Source of the DNA: Amblyomma americanum
Lineage: Eukaryota > Arthropoda > Arachnida > Ixodida > Ixodidae
Reading direction: 5' to 3'
Length of the DNA stretch: 64,000 nucleotides
NCBI RefSeq assembly: GCF_052857255.1
Contig: NC_135498.1
Location: 85,150,639 to 85,214,638 of the forward strand
Notes under the pieces: generated by a model
The model's input: the letters and a program-made list of their open reading frames with translations, nothing else
The model's database searches: none
Told to the model about the DNA's origin: nothing
Position numbers and translations under genes: made by a program
Part shown: one piece after another, positions 36,010 to 47,972 of the stretch
Layout of the letters: every line of letters begins with the position of its first letter
Numbering within the stretch: position 1 is the stretch's first letter

Positions 36010-36709
36010 GTTAGAAATTAAACAGGGTGGCGTAGGGAGGCTAGCTATGGGAGCACACGGCAATACACCAAATCAAAGATACAGGGTGATATGGGATGGG
36101 CTCCGTTCGAGAGCAGAGAAGCTAGCAGTAAGATAGCATTTGAGGAGCTATTGAGAAAAATGAGGGAAAAGCAGTGGGCTAGAAAAGTTTTCAGATACCT
36201 TTATATAACGAATATCGATACGAAATTTAGAAATCAAACTAGAAAATTGACAAGGAAATATCTGGACAGCAGTAGGGGGAAATCAGCAATTATCAGTTTA
36301 AAAAAAGGTTAAAGAAACAGAGAGCTGTGTGGAAAACAGGGATGCTGACGAAATCAGCACTGGGAACATACAGAATTTTTAAGCAGGAAATTACCAAAGA
36401 AAATATCTATGAAAATTGTAGGGGAAGCTCTTTGTTGTTTTAGGCCAGGACGGCAGTTTTGCGGACTAAGATATATGGAGTCAGGTACCACGAGATAGAC
36501 ACGTTGTGCGTTGCGTGCGGAGAGGAGGAGGAAATGGATGAACACTTCATACTTTTCTGTAAAGGGCTTCACCCTACAGTGGAAAGCAGCGGGGCTGATA
36601 TATTCAAGGCATTGGGGTTTAATGAGAGCGAAGGGAAAGTAGAATTTAATCGGGTAGAAGTAACCAAGCGAAGGTTATCTGATTGGTGGCTAAAATCAAG
36701 AGAAGGGTA
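36010..36709 (+). pseudogene. LINE ORF2 part 3: C-terminal region
   Basis: Last part of the CR1-like LINE ORF2 after the second LTR insertion. The phrase LEIKQGGVGRLAMGAHGNTP crosses the junction when the insertion and one GTTAG are removed. It continues WAPFESREASSKIAFEELLR, shifts frame near 36310, and ends with CVACGEEEEMDEHFILFC, a Cys/His motif common at LINE C-termini. The stop is followed within 60 bp by the microsatellite tail. Confidence 0.8.
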
Positions 36710-36768
36710 AAATTTCATCAGTCATGGCTAGGTGGCTTGAGCCACCACCCGATTTAAAGGGTTCAGCC

Positions 36769-36986
36769 GTATCCATCCATCCATCCATCCATCAATCCAT
36801 CCGTCCATCCGTCCGTCCGTCCGTCCGTCTGTCCGTCCGTCCGTCCGTCCGTCCGTCCGTCCGTCCGTCCGTCCGTCCGTCCATCCATACATCCATCCAT
36901 CCATCCATCCATCCATCCATCCATCCATCCATCCATCCATCCATCCATCCATCCATCCATCCATCCATCCATCCATCCATCCATCC
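36769..36986 (+). repeat. CCAT/CCGT tetranucleotide tail of the LINE
   Basis: About 54 tetranucleotide units: a CCAT block, a central CCGT block with variants, then a long pure CCAT block. It directly follows the LINE 3' UTR, so it most likely began as the element's 3' tail and then expanded. The open frames across it are artefacts of period-4 sequence. Confidence 0.9.
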
Positions 36987-36989
36987 CTG

Positions 36990-37845
36990 AATGCTGATGT
37001 CCCATCTAAATCAGCGGGTGCTCGACCACGACAGAAAGCTATCGCTTTTCCCTCCTAAGGCGGAGCTCAAGCGTTTCCCAATTTTATAGTTGTCATGTAT
37101 AGATGTAGATTTTCTGGTAGCATGAAAGCCCGGAAATAGCCACAAAGCCTAATCGTTTAAAAGAAGCCAAAAGGAATTTTCAGTAGCCCAATTTGGCTAC
37201 AAATAGCCCAATCTGGCAACACTGCTTCAGGGGACGGCTGAAGACATGGAATACAGAATAGCCGGCGGAATACGCAAGGTGTGCCCAAGGTGTATCTAAA
37301 GATGACTCACACTCATGCTGTGGCGGGGCCGAACTAGCACTGCTCCTAACTACAGCCTGCATCACCCACTCTATAATGTATTACATATCAATTTATGCCG
37401 AAAAGATGCCAAGGACCTTAGGGGACCCAAACCGGAAAATTCACTTCGCCAAGCTATAGTGCCGGCCGTAGCCAGAATGGTGCCCTACTGGAAAACAGCC
37501 TGTTGTCTGACCCCCACTCCTTCTTTGCTTAATGTCTTGAGAGGGTTTCATTCTATTGTGCTTCGGTTTCCCAGATTTTGCCTCATGTCCACTGAAAGTT
37601 CGATATACTTTGTGTACGCGGAAGAAGGAATACTTTTGTGTCGCGGATGTAATTTATTCACCAGGAGGGGAAATATCAGTTACTTCCTTTTTGTGGTACT
37701 TAGTGCTGCCATCTATCGACAGAACAAGTTCAACTATGAGTTGCCTTGTAGCTAGTAAGCCGTCTTAGGGCAATAGCATCTATCTAAGCTATATATACTG
37801 AGACAAAATGCCTGCCGCGGCTAGCGCGTCGTAATATACTGGGGC
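36990..37845. other. Intergenic, no supported gene
   Basis: It contains short repeated phrases around TAGCCCAATTTGGCTACAAA and TAGCCCAATCTGGCAACAC (37180-37225), and open frames without recognisable domains. Confidence 0.45.
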
Positions 37846-37849
37846 CATC

Positions 37850-38625
37850 GGCAGACTGTTCTTCCTTACCAAAGGTATTGTTCTCAAAATATACTTCTTA
37901 TTAGTTGCGCATAAGACACACGAAGCAGAGTTACAAACAAAAGATTACCATTTTCTGCAAAACTGAAAAAAATAAAATTCCTAGACTCTGGCCAGCATAC
38001 ATAAAAAACGTGTCTACATCTAGTTTTTCCCCGTGGCCGCTCGAGCACCATTATAAAAGATGTGCAAATGGCTCTGAAGCTCCAGAATAATTGTGCCGCT
38101 CCCTTCCTAGAGAATTTCTTATCAAACCTTCGAAGGTAGCGGAAATCTCCTCCACCTCACTGGTTTCCAACATGGGCAAGCCCTTTCCATTGTATAAGAG
38201 CACAAAAATACTGTAAGGATAAAGGTAGTGGTCTCAAAAATGAGGTAAAAATTCCTACACTTCCGGGAACATAGGAAGGGTGAGCTGTCTTCAATACCTC
38301 CGGTATCTGGTTCCAGTGATCATTGGGAAAATGCACACAATCATCTTCTTATCTCCCTGATCTGCCATGGAGCCCATGTTCTTCTCTGTGCCCTGAAGGT
38401 AGAGCCTATTGGCGGTACAGCAATTAACTGTAGTGAAGTAGTGAATATGGGCGTGTTCGTTTTCCAGGAAAACAGCCACTCTTCTCAGCAGCGACCCTTT
38501 CCCATACATGTCACAGTCTTCATGACTCGTGTCAGTTCAGGATTTGAAGTCAAGGAAGCTGGGTAGCAATTACTAAAGGTTGTATTCGTTTCGATATTTC
38601 CCAGAGCCTTTCTCTGCCTTCCATT
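37850..38625 (+). repeat. Duplicated 5' flank of the two-exon gene, copy 2
   Basis: It aligns with 3480-4176 in the same orientation; see that entry for shared blocks. The duplication therefore extends at least 0.7 kb upstream of the start codon in both copies. Confidence 0.7.
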
Positions 38626-40360
38626 ATGGAGATGATGGTGAAGCGTATTTTGGACGAAGGCAGGGAGAAAATGTTCGACATTGACATAAGCGGCGAAGAC
38701 CTCGGCATCTGGAAACGCCTGATGCTGTCGCGCCTCCTTCAAGAGTGGTCGTGGGTCGACGGTTGCGATTCAGAAGAGGGAGGAGTTGTCAAAGAAAAGC
38801 GCGGTAGCAAAGGCACTCACAAGAAATCCGGAAAACAGGTCAGGTCCAACCAGAACCGCAAGATTACCAATGGACTGCGAGAGGAATTTAAAAGTAAGTA
38901 ATAGACTTCTAAGCACTTGATGTCCGTTGACTACTTGCAGGGAACTAAAGACGCAGTATTATCTAGAGTGAAAATAATCGAAGATTTTGTTTCAAACGAA
39001 ATACTAATTGAGACTAAGACTTTATGGTCAACACAACTTTCTCGCTGCCATGCCAGAGTCGATGAGTTGTTTTCTTCGAGCTGAGTTCGCCACAAGAGTT
39101 TTGACCGTTTCTGGAGTCTTGTCCGTTGCGCTCACTAATTATGATAAGTTTAAGATAACTCTAGCCGCAAATGCCGCTTGTCGTTTCCTTTTGCCGTAGC
39201 AATCAGGTTGGGTTCATCTGCTTATACGAAAACTTATCACTTCTCATATCCTTGCGTGGCGGCGTCTGTAACTGGTGCACTTCAGTTCTAAGTGAATAAT
39301 TAACTGCTGTGTACATGCCCAAAACACTTGCCACAGGTGGAACACTGCGCGTCTGCCAGCTGAACACTGCTGTCCGTCTGATACCGCGCCCGATTAGGTG
39401 GCCACTTTGCTGTTGTAGGACTCCGTCTACGCAATGCCCACTTGAGTGAAAATTGGAGCGACATTTTATTCCAAAATCAATAATTTAATCCAAGCTCTTC
39501 TCGCTGATAAGCCCTTTTCGCTGACATCCCATGAGTCCAAGGCAGTCTTTATTTTAATCGAGCTGTGTTGATTAGACGGGATTCATATTCTGCCACATCA
39601 ATTGCGTGGCGTAATCACAATTACCATGCTGTTAGGTAGCCACTTATCTTTGCTTCCAGTGTCCCGTCGTCGTGTTTGTGTTTTGGATTCGCTCTAGCTC
39701 TGAATTATTAATAGCGCCTTGTTGTGTCCCATCGGGAATTGCTTGCAAGTGCCAGCAGGTATCGCATGCGGCAATTAACCTAATCCGCTTGCTTTTGGCG
39801 TACTTCTTCGATTACTGTGCTCACACTGCGGCCTCGGTTAAAAGCTAATATGCGCATTCTGGTGTCCCTTTGGCAACCATGCGGTATTCATTGACATTGC
39901 TTGATAAACACACTGTCTTACCGTTGTGCAATAGTTGTTGAGATTACGAGGAAAACGAGTGACACCGATAGCAAGTGCAGGATGTAGGCCTCGTCTCATT
40001 TTTACTTCGTACTGAGCAAATATTGTGTTTCGTAGTTTATTTTGTGTGGAGAGTTGTTCTTTTGTTCTCAACCTTTGTCTATTTCTCTTCAAAGATGATC
40101 CCTGGGCATCCAAGCGTCGTAAGCCAAAGCCCAGTCACGAGGACGAGGAGGAGGCCGGCCCCTCGGGAGTCTGCACCTGTGACGCCGACGCCAATCTTCG
40201 CCCACCGACGCTGATGAAAGCTGGCAAGATTAATCCAAACCAGGAGGAGCGGTTTCGTCTGGGCGGAATGGCCGAATCTTTCGACTTGGGCTGGATCTTG
40301 GACATGGTCTCTGTTGCACCGCTGCTCGCTCCAATTCTCGACTCTGACATCTTCTTATAG
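38626..40360 (+). CDS. Two-exon gene of unrecognised family, paralog 2 (177 aa)
   Basis: Function unknown. Exon 1 is 38626-38893 and ends at the same GAATTTAAAA|GTAAGTAATAG junction as paralog 1. Exon 2 is 40095-40360 after a pyrimidine-rich tract and CTTCAAAG acceptor. Intron phase 1 is conserved and the protein would be 177 aa. Shared with paralog 1 are KRILDEGREKM at the start, a long divergent middle with an acidic patch, GSKGTHKKSGKQ and KITNGLREEFK at the exon 1 end, EEAGPSGVCTCDADA in exon 2, and an acidic-hydrophobic C-terminus (FDLGWILDMVS). The basic patch KRRKPKP opens exon 2. The whole frame is open, which after this much divergence argues for past selection. No AATAAA is obvious close downstream. 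Confidence 0.68.
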
Positions 40361-41400
40361 GACAACTCACAGATGAAATTAGATACTTGCATCGCAATGC
40401 CAATCAATCCTAGAACGCAACTGACGTTCTATTAAGTCCGTTTACAAATGACAGGCCACTTTCATTTTACATGTAATCAGCTTCTTCCTTGTGGCTACAT
40501 TTATCAAATCTTTCACAATCTGTTTCATGTTTTCCTATGCTCGAACTGTTTCTTGTTTCCCTTCATATGATCGTGTTTCCATCTTTCAAGTCATATGACG
40601 TTTAGCTCCCTCTCCTTCGCCTTCAATCTGGTCAATTGTGGTTTTCAGTTCTGTCATCTGCATAGTACTGTTATTTTATATCCTCACCTTAACCTTGACT
40701 ATTGTTGGTAGTTGTTTTCCATTCTGTCATCCACATTGACACAGTGCGTTTGATTCCCTCAACGTTACACTTTGCTATGCTTTTAGCTAATTTACATTCT
40801 GCGTTGTATTCATCTTTGTTCCTATTTTATACATGATGCCTTTATTTGCGTGATATCTGGCTTTCCTGTTGATTATTTTTGCTGAGAGCTATGTTACGTG
40901 CTTATGCTCTAGATTAATTTGCCCTTGTGTACTTTTTTTCTAGAGAGAGCAGTGTGGTATGCATTCCTTGTTCTTGTGCGAGTGACAAAGGCGGCTGCGC
41001 ATACTTGGTTTTTCCTTTTAGGGCCTGTAGTTTACCTACCTTGGATAAACATTTTATCAGTCTGCGTCCATAAAGTTGTATTGGTTCCTTTGCATCTGGT
41101 GCTCGTCCTAAGTTCCCAGTGAAATATCTCCTTCAAACGTGTATTGGCAAGTAATGTTAACTACGCAGGTCATTACATCTTGAACATATAAGTCGTGTTG
41201 ATGAAAAATATGTGGCCAGGAAACATAGTGCCTATCGGGATGTATCCGACGAAAAAGAAATAACCAATTATTTCTCTTCGGAGACTGATTATACTGACAG
41301 GTTATACTGGCTGATGCGCCTAAAACAGCTCCTCAGAGTAGAGGCTTCTTCCTGCTCCTGCATATATAATGCCTTTGTCGTAAACTTCTCCTGAAAACAG
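40361..41400. other. Intergenic downstream of paralog 2
   Basis: T-rich sequence that may hold the 3' UTR. No domain-bearing frame and no clear polyadenylation signal within 300 nt of the stop. Confidence 0.4.
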
Positions 41401-41401
41401 C

Positions 41402-41445
41402 ATCACCCAAAGATACTGCGCCATTTCCTTTCCCCAAAAAAAACA

Positions 41446-41494
<49 letters not shown>
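41402..41494 (+). mobile_element. SINE type B 3' fragment with long (ATT)n tail
   Basis: It begins at GATACTGCGCCATTTCCTTTCCCC, the terminal part of the type B SINE, then A-rich and (ATT) x 16 or so. Only the 3' end is present. Confidence 0.8.
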
Positions 41495-41495
<1 letters not shown>

Positions 41496-43440
41496 AGAAA
41501 CTTTCGCAGCCAAAACTGGCAAGGCGGAAAATATTGTGCCGCGAAATTCAGTGAATTCGTCGCAATAATTTCCGTGCAACGAAGACGAAGCGAATCCTGC
41601 CCGCACGAAACTCCGTTTGGGAGCTCACGTTTCCCAGCACGCAATTTGACCATCTGTACTGCTAGCGCAATCGGACACTGCAGATATTCCGTTTCAACAC
41701 CTGGCTCTTCTTAGACATTTCTAAATGGCGATGTTGACTCTCGGACGTTTGAGAATGCAGTCTAAAAACTGATCCAAAACCCGAGTGGGGAGGAAAATTG
41801 TTTTCATGCTGATCATGCCTGAGGATAAAAAACGGCAAAAAAGTTGTCAGTTTTCTGGTGAATCATTGAAGCCGTGTGTGCATCAAAAAGAGCATTTCAG
41901 ATTGCAATGTACATGGAAAAACAGTAGTCGGAGAAAGTGACGCATGTATTGTGTGCTTTTAAAGCATTATTGAAACAAAAAGAGTGTTCTATCTTACCTC
42001 TTATTCATTGAGAAACGAAACGCTAATGTATCTCGCAACACAACCAAATGGAATACCACCGTTTAGTTTCTCTGCCGCTTAATACCGCTGTTAGTAGCTC
42101 TTACAATTACTCTCCTGTTTTCGTTTATGCGCACTACAGATCATCGGGCGGTGGCGAATGCCACATCGACTCAACCGAGCGCATTGTGCAACCAAAGCGG
42201 CAGCTCTGTCATTGCGTGATGTGACTGCAGGACGCAATACAGTTGCTTTGGACACAAATCGTAGCGCAGATATTTCCGCGAATCTTTGTAGTGTTTGTTT
42301 GTTCTGTCTTCAAAAGCTGCCGCCACGCCGCTTTGTCACTTTGTGGATGCAAGGCGCGACCAGATTAATCTCGATTGGTCGCATCCAGTCGGAGCCCATT
42401 CTAACTTGTTCCAGAATGTTCTAGTAACTTTGCAAGCTTTAGCTGTAAAGTTCGCTATCAGCTTGCTTTAAATTGAGCACGGCCAAGAGCGGCGGGATTT
42501 CTGTTGATGACCGCCGAGCAAGTTTGTTGTTTTCGCAGCCGCCGAGTGATTCAGTCCATTGTGAGCGCAGGTCAGCCCAATAAACAAGTTTCTGACTTCG
42601 CACTGTTTCGACTGCCGTCACCACTACGTGACAATATGAGAAAAAAAAACAGGAAAATGTGCAGGCGCGTACAGGAATCGAATATTGTGGGTTTGAGTAG
42701 CAGTATACCTGTTAAGCAGCCTTCTTAACAAGCTCGACCTTTTTCTTTCTTCCAAATGTCGCTCTTTAAGTATTCCTCGTAGTGGTTAGGTTTAAAAAGA
42801 ACCTTTTGTCACATGTAGGCTTTCTTATCAACTTTTTTTTTCCAGCAGACTTCAGTGCCCATGTATTCGGCAGAATAAAATTCGAAGGGCGAATTCGACT
42901 CTCTCATACGGAACTCGAGAGGACCTCGGTCTGTGTCTCACGCTCTGTAGGCGCGCTTTTTTGTTTTGCTGGGTCGTCGGCATGTCTGGCGAAGGGTTCG
43001 AAATATTAGTTGAAGAAGATGGTGTTGTGGTGTGCCAGCGCAAGAGAATGCGAATATTACAACGATAGCAGTATTATTTGAAAAATACGACGATCTGCAA
43101 TGCACAGCGCGAGAGTGTTTTGCAGTCTAAAAAAGGCGTCATCGGCTGCCTAAAATAAATATATGCCCAGAACAAATGAGAACCGGAGCGGCACTCATTC
43201 TTCGTGTTGTGTTGTTCGTTGCCTTTTTTCTACTTCTTTGTTGCTTAGCTTTTCGTGTTATGTTCTCTGAGGTATGTGCTCCGAATTGAGTCTATGCACT
43301 TGGTTTCTTGCTTATGTGTGTTGATTTGGCACTGTTCTCTTAATATTGGTAGATAGGTCATGAAAATAAAACAATGCATCATTGTAATAAATACCGTGTT
43401 GAAAAAAAGGGATAGCCTACTACTCTGGAGCAGTACCCAG
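41495..43440. other. Intergenic, no supported gene
   Basis: A short inverted repeat GCGACCA...TGGTCGC lies at about 42356-42383. A/T-rich stretches alternate with moderately GC-rich ones. No splice-supported coding region is found. Confidence 0.4.
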
Positions 43441-43717
43441 CGATGTTGACATGTTCGCGGCGCCGCGGGTCCGAATGCCAGTCGCGGTGGATTTATTATT
43501 TATTGATTTATTTATATTTCCACTCGGTTACACCAAGTGCGACGCGGCTCAACCAACTAAAGGGCGCTCAGAGCTGGGACAAATTTACTATATGCGCACT
43601 GGACTACTTACGCACATCAACTTCTTGTTTACCAATATTGGCTTCATATTCATAGGTACACAAGTTGAAACTGCGTCCTACATTAAGAGTATCGGTGAAA
43701 ATACTCATCCAGAATAA
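43441..43717. other. Possible SINE fragment, uncertain
   Basis: A GGGTCCGAATGCC phrase at about 43467 resembles a decayed pol III B box followed by GTCGCGGTGG, as in tick tRNA-derived SINE heads. There is no matching body elsewhere in the window. Low confidence. Confidence 0.25.
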
Positions 43718-44465
43718 GAGAGAGAGAGAGAGAAAGAGAGAAAAACTTTATTGAGGTCTCTTTAAGAGATTGGCGGTTCGGTCTTCGTCTTCATCGCTGT
43801 CGACGCTTGACCTCTTTCAGCAAGGTTGGGCACCTATTCCAGGGCTCCACTGAGCCAAGCTGCTTCTGTTGCGTGCTGCATTAGTGCCCTATGGGCAGGG
43901 AGCTCGCAGCTGGTGAGTAGACTCTTCCACTGCTCCGCACTCGAGGTTTTGTGTTGGTGGAATGCGTAGTTGCGTTTGCACTCCCAGGTGATATGGTATA
44001 GCGTGGGGTTTGGCCCGCACCACGGGCATGTGTCTCTGAATTGTGTAGGATACATTTTGTGTAGGATGTGTAAGTTAAAGAAAGTTCCCGATGGCAGCCT
44101 CCGCCAACTAGCTGCTTCTTGCTGTGTTAGAGACTTAAGCGGAGGAGAGTGTCAAATCTTCCTTCCTCTGTGAAAATTCAATATCTCAGAATATCCGATC
44201 TGAACAGTATAGTGGTGACACAGGGTTTGCGGCTGCTCAGCTCGGTACGTGATCTCGCGAGTTAATCTATCCGCCTTTTCGTTACCCTCTATTCCCGTCT
44301 GTGCTGGAGTCCAGATTATCCAGTGGGTTGTGTTGTGTTTGAGATGCCCTAGTTTACGAAAGATATTTAGGGCGGCTCTGCAGATTCTACCTTTTGTGTA
44401 GTTTCTGCATGCTTCTTTTGAGTCCGTAAGAATGTCCAGAACAAACAACCCTATGAAAAAATATC
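43718..44465 (-). mobile_element. 5'-truncated I-like LINE fragment
   Basis: On the minus strand an RNase H piece reads LTDSKEACRNYTKGRIC, then WIIWTPAQTGIEGNEKADRL. A C-terminal Cys/His motif follows (YPTQFRDTCPWC, LYHITWEC), separated from it by a frame break near 44150. The 3' UTR ends in CAATAAAG and a CT/GA-rich tail at 43718-43750. RNase H plus a C-terminal CCHC places it in the I superfamily, but it is a different family from the 16-21.7 kb element. Severely truncated and dead. Confidence 0.78.
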
Positions 44466-44539
44466 GCCAAACTAGTGCCATATAGCGCCCTTTAACCAAA
44501 CTACAGTCGAGCGTAAGTCACAAAGTTAACAAGCGAGGA

Positions 44540-44800
44540 CAGCCTCAGGGTGCTCACCAACGTTTATGCAGAGGACTTGTCTTCTTCTGAGCAAAGCGAT
44601 CATCATTGGTGGGGTTTAGATAGGGTCACCACTCCGAGGCGGAAGGCCCTGTGCAGGTGAGGAGGGTGTGAAGTAGGAATGGTGTTAGGATATTGTCCAG
44701 GCATTATGGCTGCTAAAGTTGGAGACCAGTTTACTTGCAAAATTGTGAAAAGCGAAAAGCGAGTTTGGTAGAACAGAATCCGGGTGCTTGGAGCATGTAA
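44540..44800. repeat. Dispersed repeat family X, copy 3
   Basis: Ordered similarity to 885-1000 and 1860-2115: GGTGCTCACCAACGTTT, GACTTGTCTTCTTCTGA, CAAAGCGATCATCATTGG, GGAAGGCCCTG, and a GTGTTAGG..ATTGTC phrase. It adjoins the truncated LINE at 43718-44465. Confidence 0.5.
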
Positions 44801-47274
44801 AGATAGCGCGTGCCAGCTTTTAATGCTGTGTGTCCAACAGCAGCAGATGGTTTCTTATGACTGGATGAGTTGACCTGGAAAACTCGGATAAAAAATTAAC
44901 ATGGCAGAATGAAATACCGACAAAATTTAGAATACAGGAAATACGTGAAAACGCGGGGGCGAGTTCAGAGAAAGCACGAAAGAAGGGGGGAGGAGTAGAA
45001 ATGCTGAAGAAGAACGTTCCTGAGAAATGAAGCCAAGAGAAGCAGGGCATGCATAAGCAAAAGATAAAATTGGACAGAGAGAGAGAAAAATGTTTCACTG
45101 AGGTGGGAGAGGACAGGTAGAAGATTAAGCATAGGGTGAAAGAAAAGGTAAAGCTGTGGTATATATATGTAGTATGAAGTACTGGAAATGCTCTGACCAC
45201 GTGCAAAACCTGTTTATAGAATTACGCCAGTACCGAAATGGAACTCAGATATTCTAAGTTTCCTCTAGATATGTTTGGTCCCTTCTGGTTGTAAGGTTCT
45301 TTAATTTTTGGAATAGGAATGCCTACCTGTATTTTCTGTCCCTTGCGAATTTGCAGACTTGACCAAAAGAGAAAGATTTTCTTGCTGTCCCCAGAACCGA
45401 ATTAGACTATATAAATAATCGAGGCTCTTCGTTCCGCAAAGCTAATATTGCTCACTGGAAAATGCAAGCAAAACAAATAAATTATGGAGCGTTTGTAACA
45501 TTTCATGGGAATTAATGTGTGCGGTAATGACGGGCCGGAGCTGCAAAGCATCCGAAAATTATTCCTCATCGCACAAGCGGGCCTCGAGTCGAGCTGTTTA
45601 GGTGTGTGAAAAATATTAAAAACAAACTGTGAAATCATAGAAACGGTCTGAATCAGTTAGTAAATCATTTCATTCTTATTCCAAACAAATATCTCGCGCA
45701 TTATTCTACGCTATGAGGTGTCAAATTGGGCAAATAATGTTTTTTTATGAAGTCTTATTGTCTATCGGTTAATGCCAAGCCCAGGTTAAACATAATACTT
45801 GCAACAGGTCCACGGACAGCACGCGAAATAAAAGCCGCAATAAAGTCGAAAAAACAGAGCGAATCAGCAGTGAAAAATAAATGCAAATCCATTGCAGCAT
45901 GGTTACTGCGGCCAAACCACTCGACTCGGCAAACGTGCAGGGTGGCAATAGAGTTTGCAGAGTCCGGTGAGATAAGATATGCGGCTGCGACTTTCGTCCT
46001 TGAAAGACTTAAAAATGAAATGGGGTTGGCACCTGCGTAGCTTAAGAAACGGTGCCATAGGAGCGATGGGGTTTTCATTGTAATGCTTTGATAAAGGAAG
46101 GCTGCTTCATAGCAGGCAGTCGTCCTGATTTCAATACTTTTCTTGCCAAAGGAAATGCCCTAGTGCTTTCCTGTTACAGCCTTAACTTCTTTTAAAAAAT
46201 AAAATTAGCAACAGTGTCCTATATTTTACCAGTGCACATAGAAGTTGAATTTGGTGCCTATACGTTTCTTGATCTCATCCGCAGTTACGCTGGCATTTGA
46301 AATTCCTGAATGTTTCCTTTTTTTTTCAGGTGCTGCACATTTGTGAATGCATGTTTTTTTATTGTGCCTAGTACGTACACTGTAGTATTTTAACTTCTTT
46401 GCGCCTAATCGTTTTCTTTAAACATATAATTTGTATATATTGTTTTATATCGCCTGCCTCTTTATTTACTTTGTGGTGCTTAAATTGGTGTTAATGATGT
46501 TCCTTGTAAATGATTTTACATTGACTCCTTCACCATGTAATACCCGCGGAAGAGGACCTTTAGCGTTGTATCGTAGAAATAAATAACTAAATAAAAATTA
46601 GATCGTTTCTTCTTCTTCGGGTCAAGCTTTCTAACAGAGCAGAGCTGACCGTGTACGAGTTGAAGGCGGATGCCGCACTCTAGCTTTTTCGTAGCTTTCT
46701 TATTAAAGACATAGAGAGAAGGAAGCGCGATCTCGCGGCGTCTATCCTCGAATCCAATGGTCGCAGATGCGGTTATTCCCGACAGCAGAGTGCACCAGCC
46801 GCCACCAACCGCCGCGGAGGTCTGCGTTCTCTTCACCATGCCTGCACGTGAAATCAGAAAAAGAAAATAGAAACACCGCCTAGCTTGTCGTACGGACGAG
46901 CCAACGCGCCATTCTCGCAGCCGGAGGAGAATTGCAGGATTCAAACATGCGCGGAAAAGGGCGCCGCAGATCTTCACGAGACCAGCGCCGGCTTGTAGAA
47001 AATTACATGGTGCTCAAAATATGACTCTCAGGAATTTTAATAAACGCAAATCATGTACAGAGCACACAAATCGTTATTGCAGGTAGGTTAGGCGGCCAAC
47101 CGCAGATCCGCTAAAAGGATAATAATATATTTATACGCCTATTAAAATTTAATCAATTTCAAAGCGCTGGTTATTCAGAAACCTTGGCATGTATGAGTAC
47201 ACTGCTAATACAGGTTTGATCACACTCCTGGAATAGTATATTCCAGAGAGTTTTTAAAGCACACAAGAGTCCGA
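44801..47274. other. Intergenic, no supported gene
   Basis: The frames at 45747-46040 (plus) and 46516-46977 (minus) are open but show no domain, no conserved copy and no splice context. The sequence is mostly A/T-rich. Confidence 0.4.
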
Positions 47275-47972
47275 GTGGTTCAAAACCTTTCACGCAGCCG
47301 AATCCTGACAGCCGCAGGCACCATCTTGGATCAGCCACCGTACACTATGGGTGTCGGCAGCCAGTCTGAGCACTTCCTCTGCTGCGATAATGTACCAGAG
47401 ACTGATACCCGACTACTTGTATTTGCCAGCACCACTTGCTTGGAGTTCCTAGCGAGAGCAGCACATCATTTATGGATGGGAACTTCGCTTTCACACCCCA
47501 GGGAGTCCTTGCTGTACCACCTGGCAAAAGGGGATTTATCATTAGCTGAGGCCGTCATGACAAGGAAAAATCTAGAATCCTGCGAAGAGCTGTTGAGGTC
47601 ACTTCGGGACCAATGCGATCTTCTTCGACTGGCAGTGTACCCGTCCGTCGTAAATTGAGACTTCGAAAGGGCGACCATGAATGCAGTGAGAGCATTCTTT
47701 TGAGAATGCGTTACAACAAAGGCATGTTTCTTCCATCTCTGCCTGGCTCCAAATTGCAGATCTCAATTTTATAAACCTTTACAGGCAATACCAAGTATTT
47801 CGTACCTTCATGTAAATACTGCATGTTCTTGCTTTCCTGCCGATTGCAGGTGTGGAAAAAGGAACGCCAGTATTGAAAGGCCTAATGACAGAAGCTCCCC
47901 CGGAAAAAGTGGACTACTTTGATACCTCATATGTTCCCATTTCCTACAGGCGAATAAGCAGAGCTAGCATGT
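47275..47972 (+). pseudogene. Probable MULE transposase remnant
   Basis: The frame at 47275-47658 contains DTRLLVFASTTCLEFLARAA then HHLWMGTSLS. This resembles the MULE transposase stretch that normally reads DxRxLIF...hWfaDGTF; the catalytic aspartate of DGTF is missing. A separate piece at about 47853-47972, after a pyrimidine tract and GCAG, reads PPEKVDYFDTSYVPISYRR, which resembles the C-terminal VDYFexTYV region of the same family. The middle is lost or replaced by unrelated sequence. The match is by eye to a family pattern and could be wrong. Confidence 0.42.

Larger units (their letters stand above)
21760..36986 (+). mobile_element. CR1/L2-like LINE, split twice by LTR elements
   Basis: One LINE can be followed across two insertions. 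The parts are: tandem monomers (21825-22220), ORF1 (22233-23312), endonuclease (23530-24013), RT part (29552-31496), C-terminal part (36010-36709), and a CCAT/CCGT microsatellite tail (36769-36986). Removing each LTR element plus one 5-bp target duplication restores the reading frame across both junctions, which is strong evidence of a single ancestor. An SGNH-like ORF1, an endonuclease-RT ORF2 without RNase H, and a short-repeat tail fit the CR1/L2 group. The 5' limit is approximate because the I-like LINE ends immediately before it. Confidence 0.82.

Noticed and set aside
36724..37005. Ser/His/Pro and Met/Asp/Gly repeat proteins on both strands
   Set aside because: They are translations of the CCAT/CCGT microsatellite. 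A period-4 repeat gives open frames in every phase.
46516..46977. 153-codon minus-strand open frame
   Set aside because: No recognisable domain or paralog and no splice context. Composition resembles the surrounding non-coding DNA.
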